DNA from: Plantago elongata
Taxonomy: Eukaryota > Streptophyta > Magnoliopsida > Lamiales > Plantaginaceae
NCBI GenBank assembly: GCA_036897095.1
Contig: JAYMSP010001509.1
Coordinates: 1 to 31,385 of the forward strand
DNA: 31,385 bases
Direction: 5' to 3'
Positions 11,801 to 21,200 of this stretch are shown here, piece after piece. Every line of letters begins with the position of its first letter. Within the stretch, counting starts at the first letter, position 1. Below the pieces are notes generated by a model. That model ran no database searches. It worked only from the letters and a program-made list of their open reading frames with translations, and was not told the origin of the DNA. Made by a program: the position numbers and the translations under genes.

Positions 11801-13503
11801 AACGCCAATATCTCCTTTATGACCTTGATCACAAGGTCATTCAGTCCTACAAAATTATTGCAACCCATGTTTTTCTGAAGTTTCACTACTAGTTAACCCA
11901 CAATAAATTGCACCGTAATTCATAGGTATTATTCCATATGCAGTATAATCAGATATACTATTAAATAGAACGCCTGGTTACATATTGAACATAGAACACC
12001 CAACACCTTCTACATCATTACGAGATAAATTTAAACTCCCATAATACTGACAATTGTGACTACAGTGATAGCTCTTTCCCCAATGAATTTGAACTCTCTG
12101 GCACTCCATCGTTTGTTAGCACTGAACTATGAATTCTAAAAGAAATTAACAGGAACATTTATATTATACAAATGTAATTATCATTCTGTTGTAAATATAA
12201 TACTATATATTATCTTAGGCGCAGAACTGAAAGAAATGAAACCTTCAGAACCCGTGATTGCTAATTTGGGTACAAGGAAATTTGCTATTCTCAATAACTG
12301 GTTCGGGGAAACATCATTTTGGTTACTAATTATCAGACTTCAGAAATGAAATTGCAGGGGCAAAATCCGATATATGGAAGAATCTGAACTGGAGATAACC
12401 CAGAAACAACTTACAGACAAATATGACTTTACCGGGGATCAGAACAGCAATCAACCAATAATTGGGAGTGAGGCAATCAGCAATTTGAAGAGAAAATGAC
12501 TCTTCAGGATAGATCATTAATGAAAAAAGAATGATTAAAACCCACTGTAGTAAAAGCCTCCCACCCGCATCAATTGGAGTAACCCGAAAATAAAAATGAC
12601 TATTCAGGATAGATCATTAAAGAAAAAAGAATGATTAAATCCCACTGTAGTAAAACCCTCCCACCAGCATCAATTGGAGTAAGCAAAAATAACAAGACCT
12701 TGTGTTGCAGTACAAGCAACCATCCGGCCATTTTCAAAAACTTTATTTGAATAAGATGTAGAATGGATAGAATATTCTTAAACAGATATATTAATCACAA
12801 AGCAAAACACTAGAGCTTGGATTTTAAATAGCCAAAACAAAGGAAAATAGCGTACCTTGCTCAGGAGAGCATTTAGGTCCTGGGGATGTGATTTGGCAAT
12901 TTCCCCTATCTGCCTCGCAGCAGAAAACCTTGTTGCTTGGGATGAACCAGCTTATCACTTGTTAAAGAGATAACACAATATGCTAACAAGCATGTACATA
13001 TATAGGAAATAATGCTTCGCATCAGAGCATCTATATCTCAGTTAGTGGTATTTATCTCACATACTGACACTCGACTATCAAGCTAAAAAACTAAATTCAC
13101 CAGCACCAAATAAACAAATAACAGACACTCACTTATATATAAGAAGCAAAATTTATCAAGTGCACAAACCACAGAGGAGAGCTTGACAAACAAGTTACAT
13201 ATACGAGACTATTGAACTTAACAGATTAGAAACTAGCACATGTCGGTATAGACAACGAAGCGCAACTCAGTTGGTAAGACGCTTCGCCTCCAACCAATAG
13301 GTCGGGGTTTGAGTCACCCTTTAGCCATTTCAAAAAAAAAAAGCACATGTCAGTACAAAGTACAGGCCCATCTGACTAAAATCGTTATGCAAAGTACCCA
13401 CACATACAAAAAACAATTCAAATACAATATAAGCAGACAGCACAAAAGGGATACTGTCCAGCAGAGTGAGTAGGCGATTCAGCCGCGACGACTGCTGAGC
13501 CAT
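47..13503 (-). CDS. BTAF1: BTAF1/MOT1-type TBP-removing Snf2 ATPase (plant RGD3), 3' end beyond window
   Basis: Family role: a nuclear HEAT-repeat plus Snf2 ATPase that strips TATA-binding protein from DNA. Coding exons in gene order: 13455-13503, 12856-12950, 11000-11211, 10817-10871, 10341-10422, 9282-9619, 8936-9044, 8135-8852, 7663-7795, 7508-7576, 6850-7061, 6405-6636, 6143-6313, 5266-5688, 4742-5179, 4441-4560, 3882-4364, 3125-3663, 2342-2834, 2201-2269, 1678-1782, 1337-1549, 984-1247, 853-902, 621-730, 463-545, 47-259. They sum to 6078 nt (2026 codons) with consistent phases and GT-AG borders. The start, [16 protein letters not shown], matches the plant family N-terminus. HEAT-type helices fill most of the first 1490 residues; an acidic linker with a KKPKLED nuclear-localisation-like motif lies around residues 320-550. 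The last visible codons are DGKK, so only a short tail should be missing. Exon borders rest on motif and phase, not transcripts. Confidence 0.96.
5689..6142 (-). other. BTAF1 intron, 454 bp
   Basis: The intron between the exons ending WNLLVR (6143-6313) and starting CLEEDLE (5266-5688). No element was recognised. Confidence 0.7.
7062..7507 (-). other. BTAF1 intron, 446 bp
   Basis: The intron between the 69-nt exon 7508-7576 ([10 protein letters not shown]...) and exon 6850-7061 (EMIHELLG...). No element was recognised. Confidence 0.7.
8350..8543 (-). repeat. BTAF1: In-frame 69-bp (23-aa) tandem repeat in BTAF1 linker, three DLN boxes
   Basis: A 69-bp unit recurs with phase starts at plus-strand 8391, 8460 and 8529, with a decayed partial unit to the left, giving about 2.8 copies. 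Because 69 is 23 codons, the frame is kept. Each unit encodes PANGxIDLNxxxVExxSxxDI, so the protein gains three IDLN boxes at about residues 417-480. The two right-hand units (amino-terminal in the protein) are nearly identical; the left one has diverged more, which suggests stepwise duplication. The repeat lies in the poorly conserved acidic linker between HEAT blocks, not in the ATPase. Confidence 0.85.
9620..10340 (-). other. BTAF1 intron, 721 bp
   Basis: An AT-rich intron between exons 10341-10422 and 9282-9619. The junction codon is split G/GG to complete the [11 protein letters not shown] block. No element was seen inside. Confidence 0.7.
10715..10728. repeat. C14 homopolymer in a BTAF1 intron
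   Basis: A run of 14 C on the plus strand (14 G in the BTAF1 pre-mRNA) lies in the intron between exons 10341-10422 and 10817-10871. Such runs are prone to length error in sequencing and to polymorphism. Confidence 0.9.
11212..12855 (-). other. BTAF1 intron 2, 1.64 kb, no gene seen
   Basis: This is the longest intron of BTAF1, between the exons at 11000-11211 and 12856-12950. Apart from the 100-bp tandem duplication I see no gene, transposon end or RNA structure. The open frames on the plus strand here (for example around 11345-11752) have unremarkable composition and no recognisable domain. Confidence 0.7.
12494..12683. repeat. Tandem duplication, period 100 bp, two copies, in BTAF1 intron 2
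   Basis: The segment beginning AAATGACTCTTCAGGATAGA near 12494 recurs 100 bp later as AAATGACTATTCAGGATAGA, and both copies run to CAATTGGAGTAA (12571 and 12671). The copies differ at only a few positions, so the duplication is fairly recent. It lies wholly inside intron 2. Confidence 0.85.
13235..13355 (+). mobile_element. Short tRNA-headed SINE-like retroposon with target-site duplication
   Basis: The body at 13249-13341 has a tRNA-like head followed directly by an A-tail of about 11 nt. A box A-like CAACTCAGTTGG lies at 13263-13274 and a box B-like GGTTTGAGTCA at 13306-13316, the right order and spacing for an RNA polymerase III promoter. Direct repeats of 14 bp flank it: AGCACATGTCGGTA at 13235-13248 and AGCACATGTCAGTA at 13342-13355, one mismatch. 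This is the structure of a SINE retroposition. At about 93 bp it is very short and has almost no tRNA-unrelated body. It lies in BTAF1 intron 1 (12951-13454), antisense to the gene. Confidence 0.75.
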
Positions 13504-14070
13504 AATTTAATAAGGTTACCGAATTTCAGTCAGTTGAGTGCCCCCTTAATCCACAAAGTAATGTACGTTTACTGCCAGCTATCTGGTAAATTCGCTCAAA
13601 CATTTCAATCACTTTCATCGAGCCATTACATTAAGCCACCGCCATCACGGTGCACCTAATTTTATTCAGAACGGAATCAATTAACCGAACGAGCATCAAA
13701 GCAAATTTAGATAATTCGGAACATAAAATTGGTAATGCAACACAATTACACAACAGTGCACGAGACTGTTATACTTTATCCATTAAAACCAACAATGACT
13801 CCAATTTGCTCAACTAATTAACAATTTGGTCAGGAAAAAAGGAAATATGAGAAAATCAATACGCAGTGCCAATTCATGGAATTGATTGCAGGAAAGTGAG
13901 CATATAATGTGGATCGATAACTGGAATTGAAAATTATGACGACACAAACATGCATGAAAAAAATAGTAATAAATAAGAAAAATGAAACTGACCTCGGCAA
14001 GATCTTGTAGAGAGGAATCACCTTATTCGTATCTACCTTAGGAGTGTGAGGAAGACGAGGGTTTGGAGTT
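13504..14070 (-). other. BTAF1 5' leader region (probably contains a leader intron)
   Basis: This is non-coding sequence between the BTAF1 start codon and the proposed transcription start. It is AT-rich in the middle and less so near 13995-14070, where a leader exon is likely. No long open frame or recognised element was seen. Confidence 0.4.
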
Positions 14071-14095
14071 CGATACAGAGCAGAGGATGACGCTC

Positions 14096-14103
14096 TTTTT
14101 ATA
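14096..14103 (-). promoter_or_regulatory. Putative TATA box of BTAF1
   Basis: The minus strand reads TATAAAAA here, about 600 bp upstream of the BTAF1 start codon at 13503. Transcription would be expected to begin near 14065-14075. A donor-like site (GAG then gtcagttt on the minus strand, border 13992/13993) suggests a leader exon of about 80 nt followed by a leader intron, but I could not pick a convincing acceptor before the ATG. An AAACCCT motif (telo-box core) lies on the minus strand near 14058-14064, inside the proposed leader. No transcript evidence is available. Confidence 0.45.
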
Positions 14104-14109
14104 AATGAG

Positions 14110-15000
14110 GAAAAGGGAAATTCTATTCCAATGTATGACCCGGTTGTTGTAATCCGACCCGTTACTGGTTTGTTGGGTCAGCCGGTTTTGGAGTAAAAAT
14201 TAAGGAAGAATTGCTTGCATATCAATTAGTATAAGGTTTTATTTACTTTGGTTACTTAAAATATAGTTCGATTTAGAGAAAAAATAATTAATTTACGATT
14301 TGACTACAATATTATTTTTGTATTTATAAATGATTAAATATTATATTACATCCATTCTGATAAAAATATCCACTATTAAATTACACTCGATAAAACGAAT
14401 TTATATCAAGTTGAATCTCATCAAAACTATCTCTTTCTAGAAGTCTAGACTCTAAAGTCATATGGAGTGTATCACCGTGCGATTATAACTTACAAGATGG
14501 AAGTGATATTTTTTATATCATTTTTAATATTTACTTAATACTATTACATGTTTAGATATTTAGATAATGTAGATTAAATATTATTTTAAAATTAAATAAG
14601 TAATATTTTCAATTTAATAGTATTATATAGTATTAATTTTATTTTTAAGTAAATATCGTCATCGAAAAAAGTTTGTATAAATATGAAGTATAGAGATTTA
14701 TTAGAGAGTCAATAATGATAACTAATAAATATATATTTAATTTAGTTTTTTTGTAATTGTAATATCGTATGTAAAGAAAAACAAATCAAACATGGTAATG
14801 GAGAAAACCAACCTAATGAAGCTTAGCAAATGGTTTTGAAGAAAATGAGGGTCATGGTTCTGGCTCCAAACAAGCCAAGCTTTAAAATTAGATCAAAGTA
14901 AAGAAATTCTCTTTCAGTTACGACTTACGGGCTTTTGTTTTCATCGAAATTCTAATTTAGCTCGGCTTGTAAACTCAAAGCTAACAAAAGATCCCAGAAC
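14110..15000. other. AT-rich spacer between BTAF1 promoter and ABC1K1 3' end
   Basis: No gene is visible. The stretch from about 14200 to 14800 is extremely AT-rich. It holds an imperfect inverted repeat: 14527-14538 pairs with 14645-14656, and 14536-14546 with 14615-14625. This could be the remnant of a small inverted-repeat element, but in DNA this AT-rich chance is a real alternative. The right end, from about 15000, is probably ABC1K1 3' untranslated region. Confidence 0.5.
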
Positions 15001-15230
15001 AATTCATTGACATTTACTTTCCTGAGTCCAGTATAAAAAGAAACTGTCTGTATCATTCATATACAGAGAGATGTGTATACCCTATCTACAAAAGCTTGGT
15101 TCCACACTTCCACTATCCATACAACCCCAAGTCCCCAACTATATAGACTGAAGAATTTACACGACATGAAGCTCTTGCCAAAAATAGATCCGGGTGAATC
15201 CTAATATCTCACAAGGAACTGGTTTATCAT
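15000..15230 (-). other. Probable ABC1K1 3' untranslated region
   Basis: This non-coding stretch follows the TAG at 15231-15233 on the gene strand. It is richer in G+C than the spacer to its left, which suggests transcribed UTR. I did not find a clear AATAAA signal, so the left boundary is a guess. Confidence 0.35.
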
Positions 15231-18200
15231 CTATCCTCGTAAAACAGAAGCACTCCATGAAAGCATTACGTCCCGAGCAACAGAAGGAAGATCTGTAAAA
15301 GTGACGAGTTCAGGTGTGAGCTGAAGGATGAACATATGCAGTGCACTGACAATACACCATAGAGTTGAGTTCATTTGTGATCAAGTCATACCTTGTGCTA
15401 CTTGCAAAGCTACTGACGGTACGTCAATATCATCCTCCAGCAGTCTGTATACATCCACGAGCTACAAATGTACATTCTTGTTACATATCACTGACATCGT
15501 AAATAAATTAGCATAATTTAAAAGACAAAATTGCTAACCTCTTCAACGTGAAGCTTGGAATCTTCTGTCAGAGCAAGAAGAAGCTGCCTACGAATTCCTT
15601 CATCAAGTAAGAAAAGCCGAGCACCGTCCTTGATTGTGTCTGTAAGGTCCAGCTTTTTTACAACTTTCTTTTCTCTAGATAGTTGCCTGCAACAAGAAAA
15701 CATGAATTACAGACAGCTTATATATAGACATTGGATATGTAATGTAAGGCTAATGTCCATGCACATGTGGTTATGTACGGGGATGAGGGAATAAGTACTA
15801 TATATGGAAACTAAAAGATAATTTCTGCTACAGAGCAAGATACAAACATGTTGTTTCCCTTAATTGCAGGATTGATACTCATCTTTGCAACATTTTCCTT
15901 TGCGAGAACAATAAGGTTCTCAAGCCGTTTCCACTGGAAAACCCCGTCTTTAAATAAAACCTGGCAAAGCAAACAGAGGGGGGGAAATTAAATCAGCATC
16001 AGACTGTAGATACATGAAACGAAGGTATGCCCAATGGATATGGACCAAAGTTAAACTTATAGCATCATATTTCAACCCTTTAGCATCTCTACCCAAAACA
16101 CACAATAAAGATTGTAAGATTGTACATCAACCTGTATAAGGCGTTCTCGCAAAGCAGGATTTGGATCTGTGAGAAGGCGCTTTGCCACATAAGGATATGC
16201 TACCTGGTCCAGTGATCATACAAGAATCAAAAAGAAAATTCGCATGGAAAAGTAGCTGATGTTGATCAGCATGTTGTGTGTTTTTAATGCAAAAAGTACT
16301 TGATTGAATATTTGATGTCTATAAAAGGAGTTAGTCTACCAAGCACATGATAGTAATAGAGCTACTTAATACCCTAATGATAAAGTAGTTCTCTGCTGTC
16401 TTGACTCTTAAAGCTAATTGACCTGAGATAGAAATTATATTTGACAAGAGATTAAATTTGTCATGCCCACTGCCTTCTAATTCAATTTAGACTAACGTCT
16501 AAGAGTCCGATCAAATACAAGATTATGGTGCACAATTACGTAAGACCTTTAACAGTAGATATAAAGGTTATATATCCCGCACTCTCTGGTGGCCTAAAAC
16601 TAAAATGTTTGCAGCATCACGTGTAGTGGCTAAATTTAAGTACTTTTGGTGACGGAAGTGAGCATGACTGCTGTTCGCAAAGTGGACCTGAATTATATTT
16701 AACGTATGATGAATCAAGACCTAAATCGCAGAAAAGCATTACATCTTCCCACCATCATAATAACACCAAAGTCCTTTTCCTTTTTATATCAAGAAAAAAT
16801 AGGATATTTTTCCATGAAAGAAGAATAAATATCTAACACAGTTACACAGGCAGGTAAGCTAAGCTGATATCTGGATAATACACATCATCGGGAGTTATTA
16901 AGGTATGTGTTGGCGTTGGCCCTAAGAATTGATGTGACAAGTTAATTTACTTCCTAACGTTGAAGCTGAGAAAATATAGGAACTGAATATATGTTGATGT
17001 GACAAGTTAATTTACTTCCTAACGTGGAAGCTGATAGAAAATATAGGAACTGAATATATGTGGAAGCCAACGTTCTGCAAAGAGATAAAAAGGAGAAAGA
17101 GTTGGAAGAGTTTTAATTCAAAGGGTCTCCTAAAAAGTCCCAACAAGAACCTTAAAAAAAGTCTGAAGAACTAACGTTATTCAGCAAAGATATTCTTCCA
17201 GCAAATCAGAACAGACTAAACGTTACTTTAAACGTTCATACTACTCTACTCTATAAAAGAGTTCTAAGGCTGGAGAAGGAAGAAGCAAGACAACAGTGCA
17301 TACAACGAGTTCTATCAATGTAGTTGTCTTCAATTTCAATCTCTCAATTGATATTCATTGAGTTTAGATATAGAAAAGAGAGAGTTATGTGAGTTTCATA
17401 ATTATTCAATCACTTGTATTCAAAGGTTCTAAGATCTTGTTAGCGTGTGGTGATAGAAGTTGGAATTGCTTCTTGGCACGAGTCAATTGGTCTAGGTGGG
17501 GATAGCTTGGTCTAGGTGGGGATAGCTTAGACGGAGCAAGCGGGACGGACAAGGATTGTTTGTTCTTGAGTGCTTGCAGTTTGTAAAGTGTATCAAGATC
17601 TTAGTGAAATACCCAAAAGTTAAAGGTTTGGGGAGTGGATGTAAGTCTGTTGTGACCGGACCACTATAAATTTCGTGTGTCGTTTTACAACTTCTGCATT
17701 GCTTTATTTACTGTACTGCATCATCGTTGCATTTAAAGTTTGCATAAAACAAAATCTGTTTTTTGTTCTTGAGTAGGAACTTTGAGCGAAACATTGCACG
17801 AAAGTTTGCATCTTTCTGTTTACCTTTCAGTCATCATTTCAAAAACAAAGTCTGAAAATCTTTTCAAAGGGAATTTCATATTACAGTATGTCACTCTGTC
17901 AGCTTATTATAGAAAAACATATTCTTAACACTCCCTGCAAGCATATATTGTAGTAGTCACAGTCATCTGATGAAAGAAAATTAAGACGGGGAGAAGAACT
18001 AATCACCTCAAGAAATTTGAAATCTGGCTGCAGGGTGAAACAAATGCCTTCTTGGGTCAATAAAGAGCGAATGACAAGAGAAAACCTCTCTGGAATACGA
18101 ATCGGATAGTTGTAAACTAGCTGGTTGAATTTGCCTGCCAAAAAGAAAAACAAACAATTAAATTAGTTTCTTCATAAACAAAACGCATAAAGTAAGAATG

Positions 18201-21200
18201 AACACCAGGCGCTGCCTAGGGGAATTCCAAAATGAAGATAAACTATTCAACCCCGGTGGTAATTAGCAATAATGCATGCTAACTTCAGTACTTGACGAGG
18301 AAACCATGCAATTGCCCTTGAACTATTTTAACGCTTCATTATTATTGGTTTACTGGTTCAGTCATCTACACGAAAACTCTCATAAGTAGTTCCAAACTTG
18401 GGTATACCATATCTGCAATTCTTCAAAATTCAAATGATCATTTTTGCATTATTACTGAGATAACATTCTGGTAATCCAGAAGACAAGTTAATTTCAGACC
18501 GGCAAGTCGGCAACAATTTCCACCCAGCAGGACATTCCTATCACATTGATGGCTTGTTTCAAGATGACGGTTTTTCAACTTTATCTGCTACCAAACAAAC
18601 TTATTGCATCCATATAACTTTCACTTCTTTAATGAGTAGAGATATGTGTCCACGACCAATACATCATACAAGAGACTACAGAAACTGTGACACAGATAAC
18701 GGAGGAGGGGGAATGGAATGTAATCATTACAATTTACAAGCACAAATAAAAATACCTGTAACACTTCGGAAATTGAAATCGGATAGTCCTTTCCCAGCAG
18801 AGTTCTGCCAAATCGATTCCAAAGCAGGAACAATAGGGGAGACATCTGTTCCACTAGCTAGAAATCCAAGTCTGGTGAAGTCATTGGCCATCTCAGTATA
18901 ATCTTCATTTACAGCATGTACAACAGCATCGATGAGAATTTGTTTATTTTGCTGCAAAACAGTAGCAATTGTGCATCATAAGCAAGTGAACATCAACACT
19001 GGAACATGGCAAGTGAAAGTACCATACAGGAGTAGCAACGATACCGCTACATATCTGAGTTTGTCCACATGATGACATGAAAACAAAAATACAAAAGGAA
19101 CTAGATCCACATCACCAGAAGTTTACAGGTGATATAAGCAAGAATTTTGTGAAAGCCGTAAGTTTATGATTTTTCTGCATGAGGCTTCTAAGACCGGCTG
19201 ATAATATATTTTATCAACAAAAAGAAAGACTTCGCTATACTATGAATTAGATGAATATCAATTAATGATTGAAGTTCAGGAAACAAGATTACCTGACTGA
19301 GCACCGCAACATTTCCAAAATCTACGTACGCGATACGTCCATCACGCATGGCGAAGATATTTCCAGGATGTGGGTCCCCATGAAATAAACCAAACTCAAG
19401 CAACTGCCTCAAAGCAGCACTAACTCCGATAGTCAAAAACCCATCTACATCAATTCCCTCGGCCTTGATAGCCTGTATTCACCAAACATCAATTACAAAC
19501 CCTCCAAACCACAGAAATCTAGCAAGTTGACTGCAGAACTAACCTGAGGGTCAGTGCATCTAATCCCATCGATCCATTCCATCACCAGTACACGTGAACC
19601 AGAAAGCTCCTTGTAAACCAGTGGGATTTTAACTGTAGGGTCATCCTTGAAGTTCTCAAGGAAATCTTCAATATTCCGGGCTTCCTGGTCAAATTAGGAA
19701 GAGTCGGTTACAAATGCACAACACTCTAAGAGGAAGCATTGATAATCTCTGTCGAACTATTTGTGAATATTCAATAAAACCATAAGAGGATAAACACACA
19801 TTTAGAGAATGCCCGACAAAAGTTTAAAAAGAGCTTGAAGGTGATACCAAGGTATAATCAAGCTCCTCCAGAAGTTTTTCACCAAATTCATCAACTATAA
19901 GCTCTGCATTGCAACCCAATTTTTGTAGGCTGATCCCATTCAAGAATGATGCTAGAGTGCGGAACAGGAAAAGGTCCCTGTAAATAATGGGCTCTATCTG
20001 AGGCCTTTGCACCTGAAAGCACATACACACAGGATGAGCATAAACTGAACAAAAACATTCATATTGGGAAATAATTGCATGCTAAGATGTGCAGTTTTTT
20101 GTCCAGATTGGAACAATATACTTCTCCTGAAACCCATAAAGTTAAAGACTTAAGACACCAGTCAGTCAATAGCCGTGTTTTATGACCATTATATAAGCTG
20201 ACTAGATAAAAACAAGCAAGATACAGAACACTCTGCAGTCTCTTGTAATCTAGTTCGTCAAGATGCTGATGTTTAGTATTTCTGATGCTAAATCCCACAT
20301 AGGCTGAGAAGTTCCGTTCGAGAGTAATTTCACAATTACTTTATAAAATACCTGCAGCCTAAAATCACGAAGTAACAACAGTTCAAACTCTATAACACAA
20401 TGCTAAACAGATATCTTAATTTAGTTGAGCATCGTCGCAAGGATTCATCGGGACATGAGCAACACAAGAAGCCCCCAACATTAATTTTGTGAGCATCTAT
20501 AGAAAAGAGATAAGCAATAATCGTGATGCATGCTTTTTCTCTAACCTTTTTACATTTGAGTCAGTAATGTTTTGGTACTCAACACCTTAGTGAGTAAAAA
20601 AATTTCAAAACATTATCCATTATTGGTCCAAAATTTTAATTAGTCGCACTTACAGCTAATAAACAACATTATTCTTGAGAATAAAAGCGGAAAATGAAGG
20701 ACTAGCAATAGCTTGCAACCTTAATAGCAACATCTTCCCCGGAGGAGCGAAGAGTAGCACGATAAACTTGTCCCAAACTTGCAGCCGCAATAGTTTCTGA
20801 TGAAATTTTGCTGAAAATAGCCTCAAGGGGTTGGCCTAGCTCCTCTTCTATGATGTCAAAAGCAACCTACACCACCCTAATGAAGGGTTGCTCAATTAAT
20901 GATAAAATGAGAAAGTGCTTAATCGAAAAGACAAATGGTACCTGATTAGGGAAAGAAGGGACATCATCTTGAAGGATGCAAAGTTCACTCATGTAATCTT
21001 CTCTTATAATGTCAGGCCTATTAGCCAGCACCTGTTGGGAAAATTGATAGTGCCATATTAAGTGAAAAGAAGATTAAAAAAAAATACGCAGAATGGCAGG
21101 TTTGGATCATCACGATATGAAATCATGGACAAGCTAAGATGAACTGCAGAATTTTTGTATTTCATATAAGAGAATGGTTGCAATAGCTTCAGATGTATAT

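Larger units (their letters stand above)
16903..17890 (+). mobile_element. Solo LTR (copia-like) with 5-bp target-site duplication in ABC1K1 intron 9
   Basis: The element at 16908-17885 (978 bp) begins TGTTGGCG and ends TTACA, giving TG...CA ends. It is flanked by identical 5-bp repeats GTATG at 16903-16907 and 17886-17890, the classic LTR-retrotransposon integration signature. A TATA box (CTATAAAAG, 17251-17259) sits about a third of the way in. The segment before it (U3) holds a 65-bp tandem repeat and the segment after it a 20-bp one. No primer-binding site, polypurine tract or gag/pol frame is present between the target repeats, so this is a solo LTR left by LTR-LTR recombination. Its sense is plus, opposite to ABC1K1. 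It makes up over half of the 1803-bp intron (16204-18006). Assignment to copia rests on the TGTTGG start and is moderate. Confidence 0.85.

Noticed and set aside
13249..13341. Functional tRNA gene
   Set aside because: Box A and box B are tRNA-like, but the acceptor stem does not pair well and an A-tail plus target duplication indicate a retroposon.
16908..17885. TRIM or complete LTR retrotransposon with two LTRs
   Set aside because: The start and end sequences are not repeated inside, and there is no primer-binding site or polypurine tract; the internal direct repeats are short tandem units.
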